A stretch of DNA of 5,653 bases from Mucilaginibacter sp. (GTDB lineage: Bacteria > Bacteroidota > Bacteroidia > Sphingobacteriales > Sphingobacteriaceae). Below, piece by piece: positions 1 through 5,653 of the stretch. The notes under the pieces were generated by a model that worked only from the letters and a program-made list of their open reading frames with translations, was not told the origin of the DNA and did not search any database. The translations under genes were made by a program, and so were the position numbers. The DNA is taken from contig JACMRC010000371.1 in assembly GCA_014376655.1 (NCBI GenBank), positions 1-5,653 on the forward strand, given 5' to 3'. Every line of letters begins with the position of its first letter. Position 1 is the first letter of the stretch.

Positions 1-62
1 ATGGTATTTGAGGAAATGATAAAAAGAAAAATAGAAATAACGCGAACAAATAGAATATTCAT
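1..62 (-). CDS. Possible 5' end of a minus-strand gene leaving the left edge (N-terminal 20 codons)
   Basis: Reading leftward from an ATG at 62-60, the frame stays open to the window edge for 20 full codons. The peptide has Arg at position 7, then a hydrophobic run (VISIFLFII) and small polar residues, which resembles the start of a secretion signal. No function can be assigned to so short a piece. The sequence just before the ATG is G+C-rich on the minus strand (CCCCGCCCC), not the A-rich stretch usual before Bacteroidota starts, and I see no clear promoter, both of which count against it. The opposite strand has a competing frame that is open from base 1 to a TAG at 82-84 and could equally be the 3' end of a gene from the left. 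At most one of the two is likely to be real. Confidence 0.2.
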   Translation of the reverse strand, partial: MNILFVRVISIFLFIISSNT

Positions 63-312
63 GCAGGGGCGGGGTATTTTGTAGTTTAAATTTTAGGTGT
101 GGTAACTTAGCGATTTTTTTGGAGCATTGCGCACGCCGGTACGTTATCTTCAGGGAAATCGCATAAGCAATTTTATTTCCGTGGTATTTTTTTTATTTTT
201 GTATAAGTCCAACCGCTGACAGTTAAGCAGCATACTTTTGCGAATGTCAATATCAGTGCATAAATTACATTTTTTATGCTATGCGTTTATAATCAACTAT
301 TTAATTAAAATA

Positions 313-407
313 TTTACTGTGATAAGCTGTGATAGCGTGTGACAGGCTGTGAAATAACGCGAGTTTACTGTGATAGGGTGTGCCAGATTGTGATCTGAGG
401 TGTTATA
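313..407. repeat. Degenerate 10-bp-period tandem repeat, TGTGA core
   Basis: Units of about 10 bp with consensus close to CTGTGATAGG follow each other: 317-326 CTGTGATAAG, 327-336 CTGTGATAGC, 337-346 GTGTGACAGG and 347-356 CTGTGAAATA. After an 11-bp break come 368-377 CTGTGATAGG, 378-387 GTGTGCCAGA and 388-397 TTGTGATCTG, then a decayed unit at 398-407. A longer period of 51 bp is also visible, since TTTACTGTGATA occurs at 313-324 and again at 364-375. A 10-bp period is close to one helical turn and is not a multiple of three, which argues against coding. TGTGA is the half-site used by CRP/FNR-type regulators, but the units are direct repeats, not dyads. It may be a protein-binding array or simple slippage expansion. 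Confidence 0.65.
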
Positions 408-660
408 AATTGATAAGTACCTTGCCGGGTTGTTTTGAAAAGGCTTTTTTTTGCCCATTAACCCAAACCATAAAACCCTTTCCTTTTTTATACCTGAAAC
501 CAAATTTGTCATATAGGATGGTTATTTCCTTGCCATGATATAATATTTATCCAAACAAAAATAGTCCCATTTGCCTCCAGGCAGCAGTGGAATGATAACC
601 AATATTTCAACTGGTGGCAGATGGAATCATCGTACTACTAACATACAAATAATTGCAATA

Positions 661-690
661 AAAGCCTCAAATCTTTCGACTTGAGGCTTT
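661..690 (-). terminator. Rho-independent terminator of the GH92 gene
   Basis: A perfect 10-bp inverted repeat, AAAGCCTCAA (661-670) with TTGAGGCTTT (681-690), encloses a 10-base loop. It lies 33 bases past the stop of the minus-strand GH92 gene. Read on the minus strand, the second arm runs into TTTTATT, a short U tract. Plus-strand reading gives a poorer tail (TTTACTTT), so minus-strand termination is favoured. An almost identical hairpin lies at 3242-3275. Confidence 0.8.
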
Positions 691-723
691 ACTTTAGTAG
701 CTTTAATGAGTAACCTCGTACTA

Positions 724-2976
724 TTATTTTGTATAAATATCCAGCGCTTTACCTTTACTCATATCATCATAGTTAATAAACCATCCTTTAAGGGGCTTTC
801 CGCCAACCGTAAGTTTGCTGATATTTTTACCTCCTCCTTTTTTGGTGATGGTAAATGTTTTACCGCTGCCAAGTTGCATTTCAACTTTGTCGAAAATAGG
901 CACCGATACTATATATTCCGGGTCTGATGGTGAATAAGGGTATATGCCCATTGCATTAAATACATACCATCCGGTAAGCGAACCATAATCATCCATCCCG
1001 GCCAGCGCCAGTCTTTCGGGGCCCATGCCGTAGTAGTCTGACAATAGTTTGGTAAGAATGGCCTGCGACTTTTCGGGTTTGTTTACGAAATAATAAAGAT
1101 AAGGATAGTTAAAGTCGGGCTGGTTACCCATGCAGAACTGCCCAAGGAAGCACGACAGGTTATCCTTTGCGTATCCGCCCCACGGAATAGTGAAAAGCGA
1201 GTCTAATTTAAGTTCAAAGTCTTTGGGGCTTTTGTGCAGGGCGATAAGTCCCTTAGTATCCTGTGGTACAAAGAACGATGCCTGCCAGGCGTTTGCTTCC
1301 CGGTACATGAATTCGTAGTAAGGATAATTAGGATCAAACGGGGTAACCCATTTTCCATCTGCCTGGCGGCCCCTCATAAACCCGGTTTGGGCATCAAATA
1401 CGTTTTTGTAATTCTGGCTACGTTTCATCATAGTGCTGTACGTATCCTTATCGCCCAAAGCTTTAGCCACCTGTGCTACAGAGTAATCCGAATAAGCGAA
1501 TTCAAGCGTTTTGGTAGTTCCGGCGCTGGCTACAGTTTCGGTTGTCGGGTTCGGGATATTTACTTCAGGGACATAGCCGAGTTTTAGATATTCGTCGTTA
1601 TGGGGTCTTGGCACCCTTACGCCAATACCGGCAGGCGTATTTGCATTATTTAGCATGAGGTGGTATGCTTTCTTGATGTCGTAACCCCTTACGCCGCGCG
1701 CATAAGCACCAGCGATGTAAGATGAAGCGAAATCGCCATGGAACGAAGTAGACAGGAATCCGGAACGCTCGCCGGCAAGAATAAGCGATTTGATAACATT
1801 ATTGCTGACATCAGGACGAAGCATACTAAGAACAACAAGTTGTGTGCGGAAAACATCCCATAATCCCGGGCCTTGATGTACTTCAAATCCGGGGATTGTA
1901 TCCCTTGGTACAGATGCAGTTGTACCTGCGCCGAAACCTTGCCGCCTACCGCCACCACCAAGCGATATTTTACCATTAGCGTCGCTGGTAACACTTGGAT
2001 ACCAAAACTGCCTGTAAAGGCAAGAGTAGAACATTGTTTTTTGCTTCTTTGTTCCGCCGGTAACCTTGATCTTGCTCAGGATTTTTTCCCAAGTTTGATC
2101 TGCTTCCTGGTAAACCTGGTCGAAGGTTTTGTTTGCTATTTCTATATCGTAGTTAGATTTTGCACCATCAGGGCTAACGCTTGAAATAGCAATTTTAACC
2201 TCTAATGGTTTATCAGATTTTTCGAAACTGATAACGGGGATATCAATGTTACCGCTAAGCTTGCGCTGACCGCCTGCACCCTGGCCGCTACGCGGGATGT
2301 CGGGTTGGATGGGGTTACGTTTGTTAATGTCAATGCTTTTGATCTTATGGTTCAGCACTGCATAGAAATAGAGGTTACCCTGTTTCCCGGTGACGATGTA
2401 ATCGCCAGCCTTGTTAAGTTCCCAGGTACTGCTGCCACCGCCTGAGTGTACAAGGTCGAACGCGAGTTTTTTATCCTGGCCGCCCAGGTAGGTATATTTA
2501 TAGTACGCGGCCCGCTTGGTTGCTGTAAGTTCGGCTTTGATTTTGTAGCGATCCAACAGAACCCGGTAGTAGCCGGGATGGGCCGCTTCGTTTGCGTGGC
2601 TGTAGGGCGAAGCAAAATCATCAGCTGTGAAATTAGCGCCTTCTAAAGGCATAATGGGGATGTTAAGCTGCCCCCAATCTGTTCCGCTTGTTTGAGCAAA
2701 AGCTTTGATCGTACCCACTTCGTACTCATAGCCGCTGCCGCTGCCATAGGTAGTTACCGGAACTGCTTGTACCATGCCGAATGGAACGGTAGCCGCGGGC
2801 CCATCAAGTCCATTCCAGGTGCGCCACGGCGCAACATAACCAAGTTTAACAGGGTCAGTCAATACCGTTGTCCCAATTAGCGGGTTCACGTAATTTGTAA
2901 GGCGAATTTTGGCCTGACCGTAAGTGAGGGCAGGCAAGATGATCCCGGCCAAAATAAGACTTCTTATTTTTTTCAT
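724..2976 (-). CDS. Secreted glycoside hydrolase family 92 protein (alpha-mannosidase-like)
   Basis: This is a 750-residue exo-acting, calcium-dependent alpha-mannosidase by family. It is probably periplasmic or exported, acting on mannose-containing glycans; the exact linkage cannot be read from sequence. Residues 1-22 form a signal peptide (KKIR, hydrophobic core, cleavage near YG/QA), with no lipobox cysteine. The mature protein opens with the family signature YVNPLIGT (29-36). An N-terminal beta-sandwich (about 28-270) and a C-terminal alpha/alpha barrel (about 290-690) follow. Barrel landmarks are GLWDVFRTQ (371-379), ARGVRGYD (426-433), KRSQNYKNVFD (518-528), TGFMRGR (531-537), REANAWQ (559-565), VPQD (570-573), GNQPD (617-621), MDDYG (661-665) and GWYVFNAMGIYP (669-680). 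Length is normal for the family. Oddities are GNQP where GNEP is usual, MDDYGSLTGW where NDDCGQMSAW is usual, and glycine-rich loops at 230-237 and 339-351. The gene ends in tandem TAA-TAG stops, with a terminator downstream. The start is the only Met with a signal peptide behind it; upstream is A-rich without a Shine-Dalgarno. Family assignment is near certain; active substrate specificity is not. Confidence 0.95.
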   Translation of the reverse strand: MKKIRSLILAGIILPALTYGQAKIRLTNYVNPLIGTTVLTDPVKLGYVAPWRTWNGLDGPAATVPFGMVQAVPVTTYGSGSGYEYEVGTIKAFAQTSGTDWGQLNIPIMPLEGANFTADDFASPYSHANEAAHPGYYRVLLDRYKIKAELTATKRAAYYKYTYLGGQDKKLAFDLVHSGGGSSTWELNKAGDYIVTGKQGNLYFYAVLNHKIKSIDINKRNPIQPDIPRSGQGAGGQRKLSGNIDIPVISFEKSDKPLEVKIAISSVSPDGAKSNYDIEIANKTFDQVYQEADQTWEKILSKIKVTGGTKKQKTMFYSCLYRQFWYPSVTSDANGKISLGGGGRRQGFGAGTTASVPRDTIPGFEVHQGPGLWDVFRTQLVVLSMLRPDVSNNVIKSLILAGERSGFLSTSFHGDFASSYIAGAYARGVRGYDIKKAYHLMLNNANTPAGIGVRVPRPHNDEYLKLGYVPEVNIPNPTTETVASAGTTKTLEFAYSDYSVAQVAKALGDKDTYSTMMKRSQNYKNVFDAQTGFMRGRQADGKWVTPFDPNYPYYEFMYREANAWQASFFVPQDTKGLIALHKSPKDFELKLDSLFTIPWGGYAKDNLSCFLGQFCMGNQPDFNYPYLYYFVNKPEKSQAILTKLLSDYYGMGPERLALAGMDDYGSLTGWYVFNAMGIYPYSPSDPEYIVSVPIFDKVEMQLGSGKTFTITKKGGGKNISKLTVGGKPLKGWFINYDDMSKGKALDIYTK

Positions 2977-3029
2977 GATTGTTTTATTGGAATAAATTAT
3001 ACTGGTTTATAAGTTTTGGTAACTCTTTT

Positions 3030-3060
3030 GAAAGTTAAAAATAAAGGGTGAGTAATAAAA
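3030..3060 (-). promoter_or_regulatory. Candidate Bacteroidota-type promoter for the GH92 gene
   Basis: On the minus strand, TTTT (3060-3057) is followed after exactly 19 bases by TAACTTTC (3037-3030). The Bacteroidota sigma factor consensus is TTTG, 19-21 bases, TAnnTTTG, so 8 of 10 fixed positions match with good spacing. Transcription would start near 3023-3025, leaving a leader of about 47 bases before the ATG. A+T-rich DNA gives such matches by chance, so confidence is modest. Confidence 0.35.
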
Positions 3061-3241
3061 TAGTAACAAGAATGCTACGCCACAACCATTCATAAACCCA
3101 TTACTTGTTATCCCCTAATCTTATTATTAACCTGCTAAATGTTTTGATCTGCAATATCAGAGTTTTACATGGTTTTAGAAATGATATTTGGGCATTTCTA
3201 CGCAATCGATATCGGAAAGGACGATGTGGAATTGTAAACAA

Positions 3242-3275
3242 CAAAAGCCTCAAATATTTCGACTTGAGGCTTTTG
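3242..3275 (-). terminator. Rho-independent terminator downstream of the AraC regulator
   Basis: A perfect 12-bp inverted repeat, CAAAAGCCTCAA (3242-3253) with TTGAGGCTTTTG (3264-3275), encloses a 10-base loop. On the minus strand the stem runs into TTTTGTTGTTTAC, a broken U tract, so it most likely ends the regulator transcript. Its 30-base core (3244-3273) matches 661-690 at 29 of 30 positions, the only difference being in the loop (A3256 against C673). Confidence 0.7.
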
Positions 3276-3396
3276 ACTTTCTGAGGTAGCAGTAGCAGGT
3301 CAAGTGTCGAAAAGGAAAATAGTATAAGTTATAATATGATTGTTTAATCAGGGGGGCTGGTTTAATTATAGCTAAAGCACCGATATATCACTGGTG

Positions 3397-4290
3397 TCAA
3401 AAATCACGATAGGCGTCAACGGTAACTTTTAAATATTCACTCCGGTAATGGTGGGGCTGTTTGCCTATAACCATTTTAAATTGTTTGTTAAAATTAGACA
3501 GCGTTTGAAAGCCGCATTCATAGCCTATTACTTCAATATTCATTTTTTCCTCTTTAAGTAATTTGCAGGCGTGTTCTATCCGGATCTCTTTCAAAAAGTC
3601 AGAGAAGGACTTATTTACCCGGGAACTAAAGTATCTGCTAAATGAAGTGGGGGTCATATTGGCGATTGCCGCCACGTGTGCTAAACTAATCTTGTTTTTA
3701 AAGTTATTCATCACATATTCATATACCTTATTCATCCTGTGGGTTTCGGCCTCTGTATTCAACGCTACCGAATGGTTATGGGTTATGATATGGCAATCAT
3801 TGGATGAAGCAAGTAAATCCAATATTTTGAGCAATTGGATAATACTGCCCATGCCTTTAAGATCCAGCAGGGCTAACATCATTTTTATAGCCGCCCTTTT
3901 TGTTGCGCCTGTTATTTCTAAACCGCGTTCTGCATTTTTAAATAAACGAGACAAACTTTCCATCTCATCTTTTTGGTGTACCGTTTCTCCTAAAAAATGG
4001 TCGTGAAAATAAATTACAATTACCCCGGTTGTTAAAGTGCTTTTCTTTTCGAAATAGCTATTGTCACTTCGCCAAACGTGTGGTAGGTTTGGGCTGGTTA
4101 AAACCATATCGCCATGGGTAAAGCTTTTTACGTTATCGCCTACAAAACGGGTTCCCTCGCCTTCAATCACATAAGTTAGCTGGAACTCAGGATGCATGTG
4201 AAAGGTAGGATCAAAGTATGGCGCATGAATTTCTTTTATCACAAAAGATTTGGAATCAGGAATTCCGGATTTTGGAACAATGTGTTTCAT
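3397..4290 (-). CDS. AraC-family transcriptional regulator with N-terminal cupin sensor domain
   Basis: This 297-residue cytoplasmic DNA-binding protein has the usual length and layout for a cupin/AraC regulator. The cupin-type ligand domain spans about residues 20-95, with HMHPEFQLTYVIEGEG (31-46), a GD turn (60-61) and NLPHVW (68-73), the pattern typical of small-molecule sensors. A helical linker follows. The AraC DNA-binding domain covers about 187-285: the first helix-turn-helix is near ISLAHVAAIANMTPTSFSRYF (201-221) and the second near IEVIGYECGFQTLSNFNKQF (252-271), closing with GKQPHHYR (276-283). The effector is unknown; members next to carbohydrate genes often sense sugars, which is inference here. 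The gene is divergent from the ThuA/dehydrogenase lipoprotein gene with 125 bases between starts, so that gene is the likeliest target, and the GH92 gene downstream is a possible second one. A weak AAGAG lies just before the ATG. Confidence 0.93.
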   Translation of the reverse strand: MKHIVPKSGIPDSKSFVIKEIHAPYFDPTFHMHPEFQLTYVIEGEGTRFVGDNVKSFTHGDMVLTSPNLPHVWRSDNSYFEKKSTLTTGVIVIYFHDHFLGETVHQKDEMESLSRLFKNAERGLEITGATKRAAIKMMLALLDLKGMGSIIQLLKILDLLASSNDCHIITHNHSVALNTEAETHRMNKVYEYVMNNFKNKISLAHVAAIANMTPTSFSRYFSSRVNKSFSDFLKEIRIEHACKLLKEEKMNIEVIGYECGFQTLSNFNKQFKMVIGKQPHHYRSEYLKVTVDAYRDF

Positions 4291-4415
4291 AAACTCTTAT
4301 TTTATCGCTTAAATTACACTTTTACTTTGATCTATGATATAATATAGTCATAATAAGGCAAAATGTAGTATGTTTTGCTGTTTAATATGATTTAATATTG
4401 TTCTACCAATTATTT
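4291..4415. promoter_or_regulatory. Divergent promoter region between the AraC regulator and the ThuA lipoprotein gene
   Basis: This 125-base A+T-rich region must hold the start signals of both genes and is the expected site for the regulator. For the rightward gene, TTTT (4300-4303) and TTACTTTG (4322-4329), 18 bases apart, resemble the Bacteroidota -33/-7 elements, and a second -7-like TATGTTTT lies at 4369-4376 without a -33 partner. A small dyad, TATGA (4333-4337) with TCATA (4348-4352), could be an operator but is short enough to be chance. No convincing leftward promoter was found. Confidence 0.4.
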
Positions 4416-5653
4416 ATGAACCAATTTTTATCAATGAGAAAACTAGCTTATTGGCTTTTTATTGTATGCTTATTTTTGAATAGCTGCGCCGAAAAAAATT
4501 TATTAAAAACTAATCAATCTATCCAATCTGCTGCGGTTATTAAGCCGGCCAGAAGAGGTGAGGTTTTGTTTTTAGGAAACTTAAGTAAACATCATGATTC
4601 TAATAAATATGCCCCCTGGCTTGCTATTAAATTGTTTGAAAGCGGGATCAATCTTACCTATACTAATGATATAAATGACCTAAATACTGAGAATTTAAGC
4701 AAGTATGATGGGGTAATTATTTATGCAAATTACGAAACCATATCACCATCACAGGAAAGCGCGTTAAAGAACTTTGTCCAGAGCGGTAAAGGATTAGTTG
4801 CGTTACACTCAGCCGCAGGTTGTTTTAAAAATTCAGAATGGTACGTAAATGCTGTCGGCGGGCAATATAAGTCTGAAACAACAGGCAATTTCAGAGCAAA
4901 GATTATTAACTCAAAACACCCTATAATGAAGGGCCTTACCGAGTTTGAAACTAATGATGAGCAGTATGTACACCAGCGCTTAAACCCGGACATAACTGTA
5001 TTGATAGAGCGTGTTAATGGGGCAAGCCATGAGCCTAATACTTGGGTAAGAAATGAAAATAAGGGCCGGGTTTTTTATACTGCTTATGGCCATAATGACA
5101 CTACATGGACTAAACTTGGATTTTTAAATTTGGTAAGGAACGGGACGTTATGGGCTATTGGCGATGACGTTAAAGACCAGATTGCCAGGTTGAACATCCC
5201 CCAGGTAAGTATTTATCCTGATACTATTGCTAATTATACTGCCCGGCACCTGGTACCTAAAATGCAGGAGTCATTGAGCCCCGACCAGTCGAAAAAATTA
5301 ATGCAGGTTCCGGTAGGCTTCGATATAAAATTATTTGCATCCGAACCTGATATTACTAACCCCATAGCAATGGCCTGGGATGAACGGGGCCGTTTATGGA
5401 TAGTTGAATCAGTTGATTATCCAAATACTTTTTTGGAAACAGACGGAGCGGCAAATGATCGGATAAAGATATGTGAGGATACTGATGGCGATGGCAAGGC
5501 CGACAAGTTTACCATTTTCGCCGATAAACTTAATATACCAACCAGTTTAGTATTTGCAAATGGCGGTGTTATTGTTGCTATGGCACCTTACTTTGTTTTC
5601 TTAAAAGACACTAACGGCGATGATAAAGCAGACATCAGGGAAAATATTTTAAC
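4416..5653 (+). CDS. ThuA-domain / PVC-type heme-binding dehydrogenase fusion lipoprotein (5' part, cut by window end)
   Basis: The first 412 codons are present, open to the right edge. Residues 1-24 form a lipoprotein signal ending in the lipobox LNSC (Cys24), so the protein should be anchored by lipid outside the cytoplasm. ATG 4434 (Met7, followed by Arg-Lys) would give an equally good, shorter signal; neither start has a Shine-Dalgarno. A ThuA-like domain spans about 49-250: VLFLGNLSKHH (50-60), SGKGLVALHSAAG (123-135), HPIMKGL (168-174), FETNDEQYVH (177-186), GRVFYTAYGH (217-226) and WAIGD (246-250). After a linker, the PVC-type dehydrogenase N-terminal propeller begins at about 299 with GFDIKLFASEPD (301-312) and NPIAMAWDERGRLWIVES (315-332). 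Two acidic calcium-loop-like motifs, DTDGDGKAD (355-363) and DTNGDDKAD (398-406), lie within it. Full-length relatives usually continue through the propeller and often HEAT-like repeats to a C-terminal cytochrome c; that part is not visible. ThuA is known from keto-trehalose metabolism, so sugar oxidation is inferred, substrate unknown. Confidence 0.9.
   Translation, partial: MNQFLSMRKLAYWLFIVCLFLNSCAEKNLLKTNQSIQSAAVIKPARRGEVLFLGNLSKHHDSNKYAPWLAIKLFESGINLTYTNDINDLNTENLSKYDGVIIYANYETISPSQESALKNFVQSGKGLVALHSAAGCFKNSEWYVNAVGGQYKSETTGNFRAKIINSKHPIMKGLTEFETNDEQYVHQRLNPDITVLIERVNGASHEPNTWVRNENKGRVFYTAYGHNDTTWTKLGFLNLVRNGTLWAIGDDVKDQIARLNIPQVSIYPDTIANYTARHLVPKMQESLSPDQSKKLMQVPVGFDIKLFASEPDITNPIAMAWDERGRLWIVESVDYPNTFLETDGAANDRIKICEDTDGDGKADKFTIFADKLNIPTSLVFANGGVIVAMAPYFVFLKDTNGDDKADIRENIL

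Larger units (their letters stand above)
1..660. other. Gene-poor A+T-rich intergenic region
   Basis: No complete gene is convincing here. Contents, left to right: a possible gene edge at 1-62; a weak plus-direction hairpin with arms GGAAAT (154-159) and ATTTCC (175-180), followed by a T-rich run at 185-199, which could be a poor terminator; a 10-bp-period repeat array (313-407); and a degenerate direct repeat (GGCAGCAGTGGAATGAT at 580-596 against GGCAGATGGAATCAT at 616-630). A 71-codon minus-strand reading frame (297-512) lies here, but its C-terminal half runs through the repeat array and I do not accept it as a gene. The region lies beyond the GH92 terminator, so it may hold regulatory DNA for whatever lies to the left, or decayed sequence. 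Confidence 0.6.
2977..3396. other. Intergenic region between the AraC regulator and GH92 genes
   Basis: This gap of 420 bases has no reading frame worth calling. It holds the terminator-like hairpin at 3242-3275, closing the regulator transcript after a 3' untranslated stretch of about 120 bases, and a candidate promoter for the GH92 gene at 3030-3060. The length of the gap and the hairpin suggest the two minus-strand genes are transcribed separately. The remainder is A+T-rich, with only short chance-level palindromes such as CGATATCG (3207-3214). Confidence 0.6.

Noticed and set aside
313..407. CRISPR array
   Set aside because: The repeat unit is about 10 bp and contiguous, with no unique spacers, no conserved 23-47 bp repeat and no cas genes.
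297..512. 71-codon minus-strand reading frame beginning MTNLVSGIKK
   Set aside because: Its second half is a translation of the 10-bp repeat array, it has no recognisable domain or start signal, and other frames of the same stretch are similarly open. A genome search for its first 35 residues would settle whether that half is a conserved small protein.
572..583. Palindrome TGCCT-CC-AGGCA as a hairpin
   Set aside because: A two-base loop is too tight for a stable hairpin, no U tract follows, and a 5-bp arm is expected by chance.
1234..1587. 117-codon plus-strand frame inside the GH92 gene
   Set aside because: It is antisense to the barrel domain of a well-supported GH92 protein, and the other small frames in 706-2880 are shadows of the same gene.
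724..2976. Loss of the GH92 general acid, as in enzymes acting on mannose-1-phosphate linkages
   Set aside because: The Glu in the E-x-N-x-W-Q motif (Glu560), which I align with the general acid, is present. The Glu-to-Gln change is in the separate GNEP motif, so this explanation does not apply unless that alignment is wrong.
3064..3110. Inverted repeat TAACAAG / CTTGTTA with a 33-base spacer
   Set aside because: Seven-base arms this far apart in A+T-rich DNA are likely chance, and they do not frame the candidate promoter in a telling way.
3563..4006. 147-codon plus-strand frame inside the AraC gene
   Set aside because: It lies wholly antisense to a gene with clear cupin and AraC motifs, and its translation shows no domain features.
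4730..4993. 87-codon minus-strand frame
   Set aside because: It is antisense to the ThuA domain of the lipoprotein gene, which has continuous recognisable motifs on the plus strand.

Overview
The window looks like chromosomal DNA of a Bacteroidota bacterium, most likely a Sphingobacteriaceae member of the Mucilaginibacter/Pedobacter type. This rests on the A+T-rich intergenic DNA, the lack of clear Shine-Dalgarno sequences at gene starts, promoter-like sequences resembling the Bacteroidota -33/-7 pattern, and the gene content: an exported GH92 glycosidase, a cupin/AraC regulator, and a lipoprotein joining ThuA to a PVC-type dehydrogenase propeller. The genus is inferred, not shown.

Layout. 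Bases 1-660 hold no convincing complete gene. They contain a possible 5' end of a minus-strand gene leaving the left edge and a degenerate 10-bp-period repeat array (313-407). A terminator hairpin (661-690) follows the minus-strand gene at 724-2976, which encodes a 750-residue secreted GH92 alpha-mannosidase-like protein. A 420-base gap (2977-3396) carries a candidate promoter for that gene and a second hairpin (3242-3275) nearly identical to the first. Next, also on the minus strand, is an AraC-family regulator (3397-4290). A 125-base divergent intergenic region separates it from a plus-strand gene starting at 4416 that leaves the right edge. That gene is open for 412 codons and encodes a lipoprotein with a ThuA-like domain followed by the start of a PVC-type dehydrogenase beta-propeller.

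How the parts may fit. The GH92 enzyme would release mannose, or a related sugar, from glycans in the periplasm or outside the cell. The ThuA/dehydrogenase lipoprotein belongs to families tied to oxidative (keto-sugar) carbohydrate metabolism. The cupin/AraC protein is divergent to the lipoprotein gene and is the natural candidate for a local sugar-responsive regulator. These links rest on position and family knowledge only. Each minus-strand gene has its own downstream hairpin, so the GH92 gene and the regulator are probably separate transcription units. No CRISPR, tRNA, rRNA, insertion sequence or clearly new system was seen. The features most worth a second look are the 10-bp repeat array, altered motifs in the GH92 active-site region, and the paired hairpins flanking the GH92 gene.
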